Shown: positions 52,775-62,304 of the stretch, piece after piece
How positions within the stretch are numbered: position 1 is the first letter of the stretch
How the letters are laid out: every line of letters begins with the position of its first letter
Source: Alphaproteobacteria bacterium
Lineage (GTDB): Bacteria; Pseudomonadota; Alphaproteobacteria; Rhodobacterales; Rhodobacteraceae
Direction of reading: 5' to 3'
Assembly (NCBI GenBank): GCA_030425395.1
Contig: JAUIAS010000014.1
Span: forward strand, 1 to 64,000
Length of the DNA stretch: 64,000 nucleotides
Notes under the pieces: model-generated
What the model was told of the DNA's origin: nothing
Database searches by the model: none
The model's input: the letters and a program-made list of their open reading frames with translations, nothing else
Translations under genes and position numbers: made by a program

Positions 52775-54061
52775 ATGACATCTCCGCTGCGTCTGGGCAT
52801 CGCCGGTTTGGGCACCGTTGGCATGGGGGTGGTCAAGATCCTGCGCAGTCAGACTGACCTGCTTGCGACGCGCACGGGCCGCCAGATCACCATCAGCGCC
52901 GTCAGCGCCCGCGACAAGACCCGTGATCGGGGTATTTCCCTTGCGGGATACGCGTGGGAGACCGATCCCGTGGCGCTTGCCGTGCGCGATGATGTGGATG
53001 TGTTCGTGGAGCTCATGGGTGGCTCTGAAGGGCCAGCACGCACCGCGACCGAGGCCGCGCTGGCCGCAGGCAAGGACGTGGTGACAGCAAACAAGGCGCT
53101 GCTGGCCCTGCACGGTCAGGAACTGGCGGAAAAAGCCGAAGCCACCGGGCGCTCCATTCGCTTCGAAGCCGCCGTTGCTGGTGGAATACCGGTCATCAAA
53201 AGTTTGATGGAAGGTCTGGCAGGAAACAACATCACCCGCGTGATGGGCGTGATGAATGGCACCTGCAACTATATCCTGACCCGGATGGAACACTCCGGAC
53301 TGCCCTATGAGGACGTCTTCAAGGAAGCTGACGCGCTGGGATATCTCGAAGCCGATCCGACACTCGACGTGGGCGGCATCGACGCGGGCCACAAGCTGGC
53401 CATCCTGTCGGCCATCGCCTTTGGCACCAGACCGGATTTTGACGGGATCGAAATCGAAGGCATCGACCGGGTTTCGATCGACGATATCCGCGCCGCTGCC
53501 GACATGGGTTTCCGTATCAAGCTGCTGGGCGTGGCCCAAAAAACCGGGCGCGGTCTGGTCCAGCGCATGCAGCCCTGTCTTGTCCCGGCGGCGTCGCCCA
53601 TCGGGCAATTGGAAGGCGGGACGAATATGGTCGTTCTGGAAGGCGACGCCGTGGAACAGATCGTGCTGCGTGGCCCCGGCGCGGGTCAGGGACCAACCGC
53701 CAGCGCGGTGATGGGGGATATCTGCGATATCGCCCGTGGGCTGCGTCTGCCTGTGTTCGGCCAACCCGCCGCCACGCTTGAGGCCGCGCAACCCGCAATA
53801 TCGGCCCTTCCCGCTCCGTTCTACTTGCGCATGTCGCTGCTGGACAAACCCGGCGCGCTGGCCAAGGTCACCGCGATTCTGGGCAATTCCGAGATTTCCA
53901 TCGACCGGATGCGCCAATATGGCCACGCCGACGGCAGCGCCCCGGTCCTGATCGTCACGCATAAAACCACACGCACCGCCCTGAACGAGGCTCTCAAGGC
54001 GCTGGCGGCCACCGACGTGGTCAGCACCCAGCCCGTTGCATTGCGCATTGAACACGTGTGA
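52775..54061 (+). CDS. hom: Homoserine dehydrogenase
   Basis: 428 residues. Nucleotide-binding GIAGLGTVGMGVVKIL at about 9, catalytic VMNGTCNYILTRME and DVGGIDAGHKLAILSAIAFG near 170-215, and a C-terminal ACT domain (SLLDKPGALAKVTAILG at about 355) for threonine feedback. It reduces aspartate semialdehyde to homoserine. The ATG at 52775 has AAGGAACA upstream. Confidence 0.96.
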   Translation: MTSPLRLGIAGLGTVGMGVVKILRSQTDLLATRTGRQITISAVSARDKTRDRGISLAGYAWETDPVALAVRDDVDVFVELMGGSEGPARTATEAALAAGKDVVTANKALLALHGQELAEKAEATGRSIRFEAAVAGGIPVIKSLMEGLAGNNITRVMGVMNGTCNYILTRMEHSGLPYEDVFKEADALGYLEADPTLDVGGIDAGHKLAILSAIAFGTRPDFDGIEIEGIDRVSIDDIRAAADMGFRIKLLGVAQKTGRGLVQRMQPCLVPAASPIGQLEGGTNMVVLEGDAVEQIVLRGPGAGQGPTASAVMGDICDIARGLRLPVFGQPAATLEAAQPAISALPAPFYLRMSLLDKPGALAKVTAILGNSEISIDRMRQYGHADGSAPVLIVTHKTTRTALNEALKALAATDVVSTQPVALRIEHV

Positions 54062-54092
54062 CAGTAACAATTAGAATTTAAGGGACATCACC

Positions 54093-55058
54093 ATGAGCAC
54101 CAAAGCCGAATTCAACGACCGTATGCTTTCGCTGGGTCTTGCACGTGTGGCCGAACAGGCGGCACTTGCCTCTGCTTCGCTGATCGGGCGCGGCGACGAA
54201 AAGGCCGCCGATCAGGCCGCCGTGAACGCCATGCGCGAACAGCTCAACCTTCTGGACATCGCGGGCGTCGTGGTCATCGGTGAAGGCGAACGCGACGAAG
54301 CGCCGATGCTGTTCATCGGCGAAGAGGTCGGCACCGGCAACGGCCCCGGCGTTGATATCGCGCTTGACCCGCTCGAAGGCACCACGCTGACCGCCAAGGA
54401 CATGCCCAACGCTCTGACAGTGATCGCGATGGGTCCGCGCGGGTCGATGCTGCACGCGCCCGACACCTACATGGAAAAACTGGCAATCGGTCCGGGGTAT
54501 GAACCCGGTGTCGTGTCGCTGGATATGTCGCCCGCCGAACGGGTGAAGGCGCTGGCCGCGGCCAAGGGCTGCAAACCTTCGGATATCACCGTCTGCATTC
54601 TTGAGCGTCCCCGCCACGAAGAAATGATTGCCGACGTGCGATCAACCGGTGCCGCCATCCGCCTGATCACCGACGGCGACGTTGCCGGGGTCATGCATTG
54701 CGCCGAATCCGAAAAGACCGGCATCGACATGTATATGGGCACCGGCGGCGCACCCGAGGGCGTTCTGGCTGCCGCCGCGCTGAAATGCATGGGCGGGCAG
54801 ATCTTCTGCCGTCTGGTCTTCCGCAACGAAGACGAAAAGGCCCGCGCCGCCCGCGCCGGGATCACCGATTTCGACCGCATCTATTCGCGCGACGAAATGG
54901 TCACCCAGGACGTCATCTTTGCCGCCAGCGGCGTGACCGGCGGATCGCTCTTGTCCGGTATCCGGCGCGAACCCGGCTGGGTGACAACCGAAACGCTGAT
55001 CATGCGGTCCAAGACCGGGTCCGTGCGCCGGATGGAATACCGCTCGCCCGTCGCGTGA
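54093..55058 (+). CDS. glpX: Class II fructose-1,6-bisphosphatase
   Basis: 321 residues. GlpX marks are VVVIGEGERDEAPMLFIGEE, the metal block LDPLEGTTLTAKDMPNALTV (about 90), and VMHCAESEKTGIDMYMGTGG. It removes phosphate from fructose 1,6-bisphosphate in gluconeogenesis. AAGGGACATCACC precedes the ATG, 31 bases after hom. Confidence 0.95.
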   Translation: MSTKAEFNDRMLSLGLARVAEQAALASASLIGRGDEKAADQAAVNAMREQLNLLDIAGVVVIGEGERDEAPMLFIGEEVGTGNGPGVDIALDPLEGTTLTAKDMPNALTVIAMGPRGSMLHAPDTYMEKLAIGPGYEPGVVSLDMSPAERVKALAAAKGCKPSDITVCILERPRHEEMIADVRSTGAAIRLITDGDVAGVMHCAESEKTGIDMYMGTGGAPEGVLAAAALKCMGGQIFCRLVFRNEDEKARAARAGITDFDRIYSRDEMVTQDVIFAASGVTGGSLLSGIRREPGWVTTETLIMRSKTGSVRRMEYRSPVA

Positions 55059-55104
55059 TTGCCGCGGTGACACAAACACGCCCCAGGCCGGCGGCTGCCC
55101 CGCA

Positions 55105-56850
55105 ATGAGCTTTCTCGGAGTGGAGCATTCTCTGAGCGGTCGGCGCTGGCTTGGCCCCTCGATCGAGACCGAGCGTTCCGCCGAGGCCATGGCGCAGGAA
55201 ACCGGCCTGCCCAAACCGCTGTGCAATGTCCTCGCCCGGATGGGCGTGGACACGCCCCAAGCCGCCAAATTTCTCGAACCGCAACTGCGTGATCTGCTGC
55301 CTGATCCGCGTTCTCTGCGCGACATGGAAAAGGCCGCGGCCCGCTTTCTCCAGGCAGTGAACACGGGTCAACGCATTGCCGTCTTTGCCGATTATGACGT
55401 TGACGGAGGCGCATCGGCGGCCCTGCTGATCGTGTGGTTGCGCCAGATGGGCCTGCGCACAACGCTGTATATCCCGGACCGCATCGACGAAGGCTACGGC
55501 CCCAATCCCCCCGCGATGGCCGAACTGGCCGGGCATCACGATCTGATCATCTGTGTCGATTGCGGCACCCTCAGCCATGACGCGCTGTCCGCCGCAAAAG
55601 GGGCCGATGTGATCGTTCTCGATCACCACCTCGGCGGCGAAACGCTGCCGCCCGCGCTCGCCGTGGTCAATCCCAACCGGCAGGACGAAAGCAGCGATCT
55701 GGCCCATCTCTGTGCGGCTTCGGTGGTGTTCCTGATGCTGGTCGAAGCGCGCCGCCAGCTGCGCGAGGCAGGCAAATCCTCGCCCGACTTGATGGCGATG
55801 CTCGATCTGGTGGCGCTGGCCACCGTGGCCGATGTGGCCCCCCTGATCGGGGTGAACCGCGCATTGGTGCGTCAGGGGCTGAAAGTCATGGCGCGGCGCG
55901 AACGCGTGGGACTGGTGGCTTTGGCCGATGTGGGACGGCTCGATCGCGCGCCAGAGAGCTATCACCTCGGGTTCGTCTTTGGCCCACGGGTCAACGCGGG
56001 CGGACGCATCGGGGCCGCCGATCTGGGCGCGCGCCTGCTGGCCACCGACGACCCGCACGAGGCCGCGGCCCTGGCACAGCGGCTGGATACGCTCAACACC
56101 GAACGCCGCGATATCGAAGCAACCGTGCGCGCCGCGGCGCTGGCCCAGGCCGAGGAACGCGGACTTGACGGGCCACTGGTCTGGGCCGCGGGCGAAGGCT
56201 GGCACCCCGGCGTGGTAGGCATCGTCGCATCACGCCTGAAAGAGGCAACCAACCGCCCCGCCATTGTCATCGGTCTGGACGGAGACGAAGGCAAAGGCTC
56301 CGGCCGGTCGGTCTCGGGCATCGACCTTGGGGCCGCGATCCAACGGCTGGCGCAGGACGGATTGCTGATCAAGGGCGGCGGGCACAAGATGGCCGCAGGG
56401 TTGACCGTGGCCCGCGATGGTGTTGAGGACGCAATGAACCGATTGTCGGAATTGCTGGCCCGTCAAGGTGCAGACAGGCTGGGTGCGGCCGACCTCAGGC
56501 TGGACGGGGTGATCATGCCCGGTGCCCTGACCATCGAAACCGTCACCCAGATGGAAGACGCAGGGCCCTTTGGTGCCTCGGCCCCCGCCCCGCGCTTTGC
56601 GCTGCCCGACATGCAGGTGCGTTTTGCCAAACGCGTGGGCGAAAACCATCTCAAGCTGACGCTGGCCGACGGGATGGGCGGCGGCATGGACGCGATCGCC
56701 TTCGGTATTGCCGATACGCCACTGGGCAGCGCATTGGCCGCCCGCGACGGCGCGCGATTCCACGTCGCCGGACGGATCGAAATCAACACATGGGGTGGCC
56801 GCCAAAGCCTGCAACTGCGCCTCGAAGACGCCGCTCAAGCCGACGGCTGA
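55105..56850 (+). CDS. recJ: Single-strand DNA exonuclease RecJ
   Basis: 581 residues. DHH-family motifs: FADYDVDGGASAALL (about 95), CVDCGT, LDHHLGGETLP (about 172) and the DHHA1 block VASRLKEATNRPAIVIGL with GGGHKMAAG at about 430. It degrades single strands 5'-3' in RecFOR repair. An ATG at 55105 opens it; the preceding sequence lacks a strong ribosome binding site, so the true start might be nearby. Confidence 0.95.
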   Translation: MSFLGVEHSLSGRRWLGPSIETERSAEAMAQETGLPKPLCNVLARMGVDTPQAAKFLEPQLRDLLPDPRSLRDMEKAAARFLQAVNTGQRIAVFADYDVDGGASAALLIVWLRQMGLRTTLYIPDRIDEGYGPNPPAMAELAGHHDLIICVDCGTLSHDALSAAKGADVIVLDHHLGGETLPPALAVVNPNRQDESSDLAHLCAASVVFLMLVEARRQLREAGKSSPDLMAMLDLVALATVADVAPLIGVNRALVRQGLKVMARRERVGLVALADVGRLDRAPESYHLGFVFGPRVNAGGRIGAADLGARLLATDDPHEAAALAQRLDTLNTERRDIEATVRAAALAQAEERGLDGPLVWAAGEGWHPGVVGIVASRLKEATNRPAIVIGLDGDEGKGSGRSVSGIDLGAAIQRLAQDGLLIKGGGHKMAAGLTVARDGVEDAMNRLSELLARQGADRLGAADLRLDGVIMPGALTIETVTQMEDAGPFGASAPAPRFALPDMQVRFAKRVGENHLKLTLADGMGGGMDAIAFGIADTPLGSALAARDGARFHVAGRIEINTWGGRQSLQLRLEDAAQADG

Positions 56851-56945
56851 CCCGGCCCTGACCGCGCAAAACCACGCATTTCCAATCCCTTACGCAACCG
56901 CCCCACAGCCGCCAAAAAATCTTGCCAAAACTGTGAAATTTCTTC

Positions 56946-56974
56946 TTGCGCCCACCGCGCCGATTGCCTATTCA
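56946..56974 (+). promoter_or_regulatory. Promoter of tRNA-Glu
   Basis: TTGCGC (56946-56951) and TATTCA (56969-56974), spacer 17 bases, 20 bases before the mature tRNA 5' end. Confidence 0.55.
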
Positions 56975-56993
56975 CCCCCTCACAAGAAAGAGT

Positions 56994-57068
56994 GGCCCGT
57001 TCGTCTATCGGTTAGGACGCCAGGTTTTCAACCTGGAAAGAGGGGTTCGATTCCCCTACGGGCTGCCA
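56994..57068 (+). tRNA. tRNA-Glu (TTC anticodon)
   Basis: 75 bases with CCA encoded. Acceptor GGCCCGT pairs with ACGGGCT, giving a G1-U72 first pair. The anticodon loop is TTTTCAA with TTC, and the T arm is AGGGGTTCGATTCCCCT. tRNA genes are common integration sites; accessory DNA follows. Confidence 0.97.
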
Positions 57069-57631
57069 CTTGATCCCCCTAAATGGCTGAAAACACTGGC
57101 TCGGGCAGCCTCGCCAGTTTTCGCAACCTGCATTTCCACCCACATCAGGCGCTAGATGCCGCCTTCTTGCCGGGCTTGCCCAGCCCAAATTCTCGGGCGG
57201 ACAACTTGAGGGAAGGATACCACGATGAAAAAGGCGCGCGCGGATCGCCAACATCACGCTGGCCCTCCCCCACTGAAGTAGCTCTCCGTCATGTTTGGGA
57301 AAACGGAGGGACCACATGGCCAACACGCGACCGAAGCCCGAAGAGATTGTCACGACGTTGCGACGGTTTCCTTGGCGTTGACCTTTCGGCAGCGCACGGC
57401 GCGACAGCACATGAATGCGCCGATAGCCAATCTGCACGGCGCGCGTTTGCCTCTCGCAGCAAAGAAGAGACAAGGCTTGCTTCACAAACGTCCCTGATCC
57501 GTTATCCGCCGATGCTTTGTCCAACCAGAGAGCAGGACAAGGCAGAACGCACTTTCAGCCAGGACCGTCATTCCGTAGGCAGGTGTGAAGGCGTCGAACA
57601 AGGCTGGCGCGAAAAACCTCAGGGAACTGCC
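57069..57631. other. Gene-free region after tRNA-Glu with insertion-sequence debris
   Basis: 563 bases without an intact gene. It contains an IS3-type orfA fragment at 57316, a short frame beginning MKKARADR at about 57224 with GGGAAGGA upstream that stops after about 18 codons, and further open stretches without matches. A scrambled insertion scar is the best reading. Confidence 0.5.
57274..57381 (+). pseudogene. IS3-family orfA fragment
   Basis: A frame at 57316-57381 reads MANTRPKPEEIVTTLRR, then a divergent end and stop. The opening resembles IS3/IS407-group orfA proteins (M-x3-RPKPEEIV-x-KLR). GGAGGGACCAC precedes the ATG. The TG at 57274 could begin the element's left end. Only about 17 codons remain, so the element is truncated. 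Confidence 0.5.
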
Positions 57632-58174
57632 CTATAGGTAAACGATCCCCGCAACTGCGATCCCGACCCCAATAATACGCGGGAACAGGCCCGAAACCCA
57701 GATCAGGGTGCCGGTCAGCAAGCTGTTGATCGCGAAGAACACGAGGCCAAGGTCATAGCCATGGGCATGCAGGTTCAACGCGTGAACGGCCATCGCGGCC
57801 GCGTGTTCGGTGGCAAGATCGGGGGCACCCGTTATCAACAAAAGCGCCGATTGCATGTGCATCAAATTCATGGCGATTATCACTGATTGGATCAGCCGGA
57901 ATACCATCGCAGCCAGCGCCAGCACCGGTGCCACCGAACGGAAGATAACATAGAGCAGGATGGCCAACGCCGCATCCGCCGTCGCCATGACGATGTCCGC
58001 CGCAATGGCGAGGCGAAACGTGCCGGTGGCATTGTTAATGGCGCTGACCGTTGCGGATGGATCGTCGAAATCCACAAGCGGACCGCGAAACAGGACTTCG
58101 GCGCTGATACCGCAGACGATGATCGCAAGGTAAAGCAGCCCGGCAAGGCGCAGGGTGGCTGGGGAATAGGTCAT
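57632..58174 (-). CDS. DUF4386 membrane protein, probably truncated at the C-terminus
   Basis: 180 residues, about five membrane helices (LAGLLYLAIIVCGISAEVLF; AINSLLTGTLIWVSGLFPRI). DUF4386 proteins are usually some 215-235 residues; this one stops at GVGIAVAGIVYL, where others continue with another helix. Its 3' end meets the IS debris at 57631, so a rearrangement may have removed the end. Function of the family unknown. Confidence 0.7.
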   Translation of the reverse strand: MTYSPATLRLAGLLYLAIIVCGISAEVLFRGPLVDFDDPSATVSAINNATGTFRLAIAADIVMATADAALAILLYVIFRSVAPVLALAAMVFRLIQSVIIAMNLMHMQSALLLITGAPDLATEHAAAMAVHALNLHAHGYDLGLVFFAINSLLTGTLIWVSGLFPRIIGVGIAVAGIVYL

Positions 58175-58354
58175 GAAAGGGCTTCCTGTTTCGGGCTTTT
58201 GTTGGGTCGATTATGCCCCACGCAGGGGCCATATGGCTGATGACTGAGGCCACGCCGCGCTCAAGGACCACCAATTGTCATGGACAGGCGGGCGAGGTTT
58301 CATGGCGCTGTGTGGGACAGGCTACGGTGCCCATCCGGACGCGACCGATCATGA

Positions 58355-58594
58355 TCAGGCTCTTGCGGCTATGTCGGCAAGCTTGCCCGAGAAAAGACGA
58401 AGCGTGTCTCCGAATACCATATCCAGCGAAAACGCGATCGGCAGGGCAATCAGGGTGCTCTGTCCCCAGACCTTCAGCCATTGCCATGAGATACCAAACT
58501 CCAGAAAGCTGAACACGCCTGACAGAGCCAGAGACATAAAGGACGACATGATCAGTGAGCCCAAAAGCCGGTGAAGCTGTCTGTGATCCATCAT
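58355..58594 (-). CDS. DUF2798 small membrane protein
   Basis: 79 residues. Two helices: LLGSLIMSSFMSLALSGVFS and WGQSTLIALPIAFSLDMVF. The pattern of SxLMS...VxxP matches DUF2798. Function unknown. It lies one base after the flavin reductase stop, so they form one transcript. Confidence 0.82.
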   Translation of the reverse strand: MMDHRQLHRLLGSLIMSSFMSLALSGVFSFLEFGISWQWLKVWGQSTLIALPIAFSLDMVFGDTLRLFSGKLADIAARA

Positions 58595-58595
58595 G

Positions 58596-59135
58596 TCAAG
58601 CGACCTCCTGCAGGGCCAGCACCTTGGACGCGGCGGTCAACTCTGCGAGAACCCCTGGAGCGGTGATACGCCCGGTATCTACGTCGAACACATCATAGAA
58701 GTTGCCCACGGACACCGCCGCCTTGAGGTCCGCCCCGAAGAACCCGGCCGACCCTTTGGCCGAGGCCAGAACGCTGCCCGCACCGCTGGGACCGGGCGAC
58801 GCCGACAGGAACACCGTCGGCTTGTTCTGAAACACCTTTTGGTCGATACGGCTCGCCCAGTCGAAGAGGTTCTTGTAGGCGGCTGAATAGGATCCGTTGT
58901 GTTCCGCAAAAGAGACGATCACCGCATCCGCAGAACCGATCCTGGCAAAGAACCGTCTGGCGGCAAGGGGGAGACCGATCTCTTTCTCGAGATCCTCACT
59001 GAAGATCGGCAGGTCAAAGTCATTCAGATCCAGTATGTCGATCTCGGCCCCGGGGACCAGAGCGGCAACAAACTGCGCCAGAGATTTGTTGATCGAATTC
59101 TTCGACGTGCTTGCACCGAATGTCAGAACTTTCAT
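58596..59135 (-). CDS. NADPH-dependent FMN reductase
   Basis: 179 residues, flavodoxin-like. FGASTSKNSINKSLAQFVA is the FMN phosphate loop, and SFAEHNGSYSAAYKNLFDW and FLSASPGPSGAGSVL are typical blocks. It reduces FMN, quinones or azo compounds in the cytoplasm. The ATG at 59135 starts the family's N-terminus. It is co-oriented with pirin upstream and DUF2798 downstream. Confidence 0.9.
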   Translation of the reverse strand: MKVLTFGASTSKNSINKSLAQFVAALVPGAEIDILDLNDFDLPIFSEDLEKEIGLPLAARRFFARIGSADAVIVSFAEHNGSYSAAYKNLFDWASRIDQKVFQNKPTVFLSASPGPSGAGSVLASAKGSAGFFGADLKAAVSVGNFYDVFDVDTGRITAPGVLAELTAASKVLALQEVA

Positions 59136-59217
59136 GGGTTTACTCCGTTTTTGATGCGTTGATGTTTTTGATGAAGCAGGCCCCGCGACCGCCCAGTGGG
59201 CCGCGCAGACCGGGCGT

Positions 59218-60084
59218 TTAACCAATGGAACCCAGATCCCCGGCGGCATGCGCGGCGATGACGGTTTCCATTTGCGCGACGTTGCTCATGGCAAACGGTC
59301 CCTTCTGAACGAAAGCCTCGCGCAAGGGCATCCCGGCCAGCAGCACAGCTTGGCCGCCGTCCACGCTCCGCAGGCTGATCGCGCCCCCACCATGTGTTGC
59401 CAGCGCCGTGTCGCGGGTCAGCAGATGGCGGGTTCCATCAATATCGGCCTCGATCTCACCCCGGATCAGATGCATCCACATGGCCTCCCCGCTATCGGCG
59501 TGATGGGTGAAGCGTCCTCCGGCCTGCAGGCCAATATCGAGGATGGTAAACGGCAAGGCAGGTGAGTTCGCGCCAATGACGCCATTGCTTTGGCCGGTCA
59601 TCACCCGAACCCGATGCCCCTCGCCTTTGATGATCGCCATACCAGAGGCGGGGACGTGGCGCGCAGCGGGCACATCCAGTTTCTGCGCGGCGGGCAGGTT
59701 CACAAATATCTGCAAGGCATGCGTCCGCGATCCGGGGGTGGGGGCTTCGTCGTGCACCGCGCCCTGCGCGGCCTTCAGCCAGTAGAGATCGCCCGGTGCC
59801 AGCTTGATGTCATTTCCCAACGAGTCCCGGTTGCGAAAGCTTCCGGTGCTGTCCTCGAACAGCACGCTCACCGCCGAAAGCCCGGCATGGGCATGCGGCC
59901 CAAAGGTAGGCGCGGTCATCGTGAAGTGATCAACCATGATCAGCGGGTCCATCAGCCCGTCAAGCTGCCGGTGGGTGAAACTGATCGCCTCGAACCCCGT
60001 GCCGCGGGTCATCTTTTCCCCATACTGGACAGCGATGCTGGCGGTGCCGGGGATGTGGTCTTGATCCGTTTTCTGTGTCGTCAT
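59218..60084 (-). CDS. Pirin-family protein
   Basis: 288 residues, bicupin. The N-terminal cupin has the metal ligands FGPHAHAGLSAVSVLFEDST (His at about 62 and 64) and APTPGSRTHALQIFVNLP. The C-terminal cupin follows from about 180. Some pirins are quercetin dioxygenases; others are redox-sensitive regulators. AGGAGGTGAAC precedes the ATG. Divergent LysR gene 115 bases away probably controls it. Confidence 0.9.
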   Translation of the reverse strand: MTTQKTDQDHIPGTASIAVQYGEKMTRGTGFEAISFTHRQLDGLMDPLIMVDHFTMTAPTFGPHAHAGLSAVSVLFEDSTGSFRNRDSLGNDIKLAPGDLYWLKAAQGAVHDEAPTPGSRTHALQIFVNLPAAQKLDVPAARHVPASGMAIIKGEGHRVRVMTGQSNGVIGANSPALPFTILDIGLQAGGRFTHHADSGEAMWMHLIRGEIEADIDGTRHLLTRDTALATHGGGAISLRSVDGGQAVLLAGMPLREAFVQKGPFAMSNVAQMETVIAAHAAGDLGSIG

Positions 60085-60156
60085 GTTCACCTCCTGAGTT
60101 GAAAGGGAACTTACATACAGGACGATAATCGCAAAATATGTTGATTTCGGAACCCG

Positions 60157-60176
60157 TCGTTCTGTATTTGGAACGA
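60157..60176. promoter_or_regulatory. Palindrome between pirin and LysR genes
   Basis: TCGTTC (60157-60162) and GAACGA (60171-60176) with an 8-base A/T-rich spacer. It contains a T-N11-A arrangement, the usual LysR site pattern, and lies 24 bases before the LysR start. Confidence 0.5.
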
Positions 60177-60199
60177 ACACAGCAAAGGACGGCCGCAGC

Positions 60200-61114
60200 A
60201 TGGATCTCAACCAAGCCTTCTACCTTGTGCATGTCGTCGAAAAACAGGGGTTCTCGGCCGCGGCGCGGACCTTGGGCATTCCCAAATCCCGGATCAGCCG
60301 GCAGGTAAAATCCCTCGAAGAGGGGCTTGGCACACGCCTCCTCAATCGGGATTCACGACATATCTCGCTGACAGAAGCAGGCGCGGCATATTACCAGCAC
60401 GCAAAAATGGCACTGGAGTGCATGGTGGCCGCCGAGACAGCCGTGCGCAAGGACAAGGACGTTCTGGAAGGCACCGTCACCCTGTCATGCTCGGTCGGAG
60501 TAGCACAATTCGCGCTCGGCCGCATTCTGCCGCGTTTCTTGGCCGCGCACCCGCGCGTCATCCTGCGACTTCAGGCATCAAACGACTTTTCAGACATGAT
60601 CGGCGATGGAATCGATCTGGCCATCCGCGCGCATACAAGACTACTCCCGGACTCCGGGCTGATCCAACGACGCATCACCAGTCTTCCGTGGCACCTTTTT
60701 GGCGCGACGGATCTCGCAGAAAAAATCGGCGCGACAGCGTTACCGGCGGACCTCGACGGGTTACCCGGCCTTGCGATTGGCTGGCGCCCCGGAGACGATT
60801 TCTGGTCTTTGCAGGGGCCTGACGAACGCACTGCATCGGTTCCGTATGCGGTGCGCCTGCGCAGCGACGACATGACCACCCTGAAACAGGCAGCCGCGGA
60901 CGGTCTCGGCGTGGTGGCGCTGCCGGCATATGTGTGTGCGGCAGATGTCGCGGAAGGACGGCTCAGCCGCCTTCTGCCCGACTGGTCCGCCGGTCAGGCC
61001 GAGATCAGCCTGCTGATGCATGACCGCAGGGGCAATCCGCCTCAGGTCGAAGCCCTTGCCGCCTTCCTGTGTCGCGAATTGCCGGAGATCATGAACGGTG
61101 ACGGCCACGCATAA
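60200..61114 (+). CDS. LysR-family regulator
   Basis: 304 residues. The winged helix-turn-helix (FYLVHVVEKQGFSAAARTLG; KSRISRQVKSLEEGLGTRLL) fills residues 1-60, and the substrate-binding domain 90-300. The divergent pirin/flavin-reductase cluster is the probable target; such LysR-pirin pairs are common. Confidence 0.92.
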   Translation: MDLNQAFYLVHVVEKQGFSAAARTLGIPKSRISRQVKSLEEGLGTRLLNRDSRHISLTEAGAAYYQHAKMALECMVAAETAVRKDKDVLEGTVTLSCSVGVAQFALGRILPRFLAAHPRVILRLQASNDFSDMIGDGIDLAIRAHTRLLPDSGLIQRRITSLPWHLFGATDLAEKIGATALPADLDGLPGLAIGWRPGDDFWSLQGPDERTASVPYAVRLRSDDMTTLKQAAADGLGVVALPAYVCAADVAEGRLSRLLPDWSAGQAEISLLMHDRRGNPPQVEALAAFLCRELPEIMNGDGHA

Positions 61115-61386
61115 CGAACGCGCCTGTCTGTCCGAGGTCAGTCTTTTGTCAAGGACTGGCCAGTCTGAAGTGGTCCGGCTTTTTCGAACAGGACTGCGGT
61201 TCAGCCAAGCTGCCCCACTTGCGGACCCGCCGCCCATCTTTGAGGACGAGACCCCCTTCGTTTTGCACCCTGCTCCCGCCCGCTCAACACAGGGCAACGG
61301 GAACACGCGGGAATGTCGCAAATGAGTGATCAAAGCTCTGGCGAGGCGGTTACCTTGGGCAAAATGATTTTGCGGATCGGCCTGAC

Positions 61387-62304
61387 ATGACATCCATATC
61401 GCCTGCCTCTTCCATTACGGATGCCCACAAATACGGTGTGCTCTTCGTGTTTGCGGCGGGGGTTCTCTGGTCATCGGTTGGTCTTGGCATTCGCCTGATC
61501 GAAGATGCCGTCGTCTGGCAAATTCTGCTCTATCGGTCGATCAGCCTGTCGGTATTCTTGTACATCCTCATTCGGCTGCGCTCGGGCGAAAGCCCCTTTG
61601 CCCAGATCCGTCGCATCGGTTCGCCTGCCATCATCGCGGGGCTTTCACTTGTCGCGGCCTATGCGGGCGGCATCTATGCGATCCAGAACACATCGGTCGC
61701 CAATGCGATGCTGCTGTTTGCGACGGCGCCGTTCATGGCTGCGGTGCTTGGGCAAATCGTGCTGAGCGAACCGGTGCGGACCGCGACTTGGGTGGCGATC
61801 GCGGTGGCCATCGGCGGGATCGCGATCATGGTCGCAGACAAATCCGGCAGTGTCGCGCTGGCGGGAAGCCTCGCCGCGCTTGGATCGGCATTCGGGTTTG
61901 CTGTCTTCACCGTCGCGCTGCGATGGGGGCGAACGGGCGAAATGCTGCCTGCGGTGTTCCTTTCGGGCCTCTTTGCCATCGTGATCACCTTGGCGATCTG
62001 CCTTGGCCTTGGGCTCCCGCTTGCCCTGAGCCTCAATGACAGCGGTATCGCGATGGGAATGGGGGTGTTTCAGGTTGGTGCCGGTCTGATCCTTTACACG
62101 CTGGGGTCGCGCAGCCTCCCGGCAGCGGAACTCGCCTTGTTGTCCCTTGCCGAAGTCCTGCTTGGCCCGCTCTGGGTCTGGCTTTTTCTGGGGGAAACAG
62201 CGAGCGTCTATACCCTGATTGGTGGTCTCGTCCTTCTCGTGGCCATCGCCGGCAACGCGGTCTCAGGCAAACGGCGCAACCCACCGCCGATCACCGCGCC
62301 CTAA
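61387..62304 (+). CDS. EamA-family (DMT) transporter
   Basis: 305 residues, ten membrane helices as two EamA repeats. The first repeat runs from VLFVFAAGVLWSSVGLGIRL to about 145, the second starts at GSLAALGSAFGFAVFTVALR. DMT proteins export metabolites or amino acids; the substrate is unknown. A 272-base gap before it holds nothing recognisable. Confidence 0.88.
   Translation: MTSISPASSITDAHKYGVLFVFAAGVLWSSVGLGIRLIEDAVVWQILLYRSISLSVFLYILIRLRSGESPFAQIRRIGSPAIIAGLSLVAAYAGGIYAIQNTSVANAMLLFATAPFMAAVLGQIVLSEPVRTATWVAIAVAIGGIAIMVADKSGSVALAGSLAALGSAFGFAVFTVALRWGRTGEMLPAVFLSGLFAIVITLAICLGLGLPLALSLNDSGIAMGMGVFQVGAGLILYTLGSRSLPAAELALLSLAEVLLGPLWVWLFLGETASVYTLIGGLVLLVAIAGNAVSGKRRNPPPITAP

Noticed and set aside
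57083-57637. 184-codon plus-strand open frame after tRNA-Glu
   Set aside because: Spans IS debris, has an unlikely composition and overlaps the orfA fragment in another frame.
61115-61386. Small open frames between LysR and EamA genes
   Set aside because: No ribosome binding site, family match or coding-like composition; includes a palindrome ACTGGCCAGT of unknown meaning.
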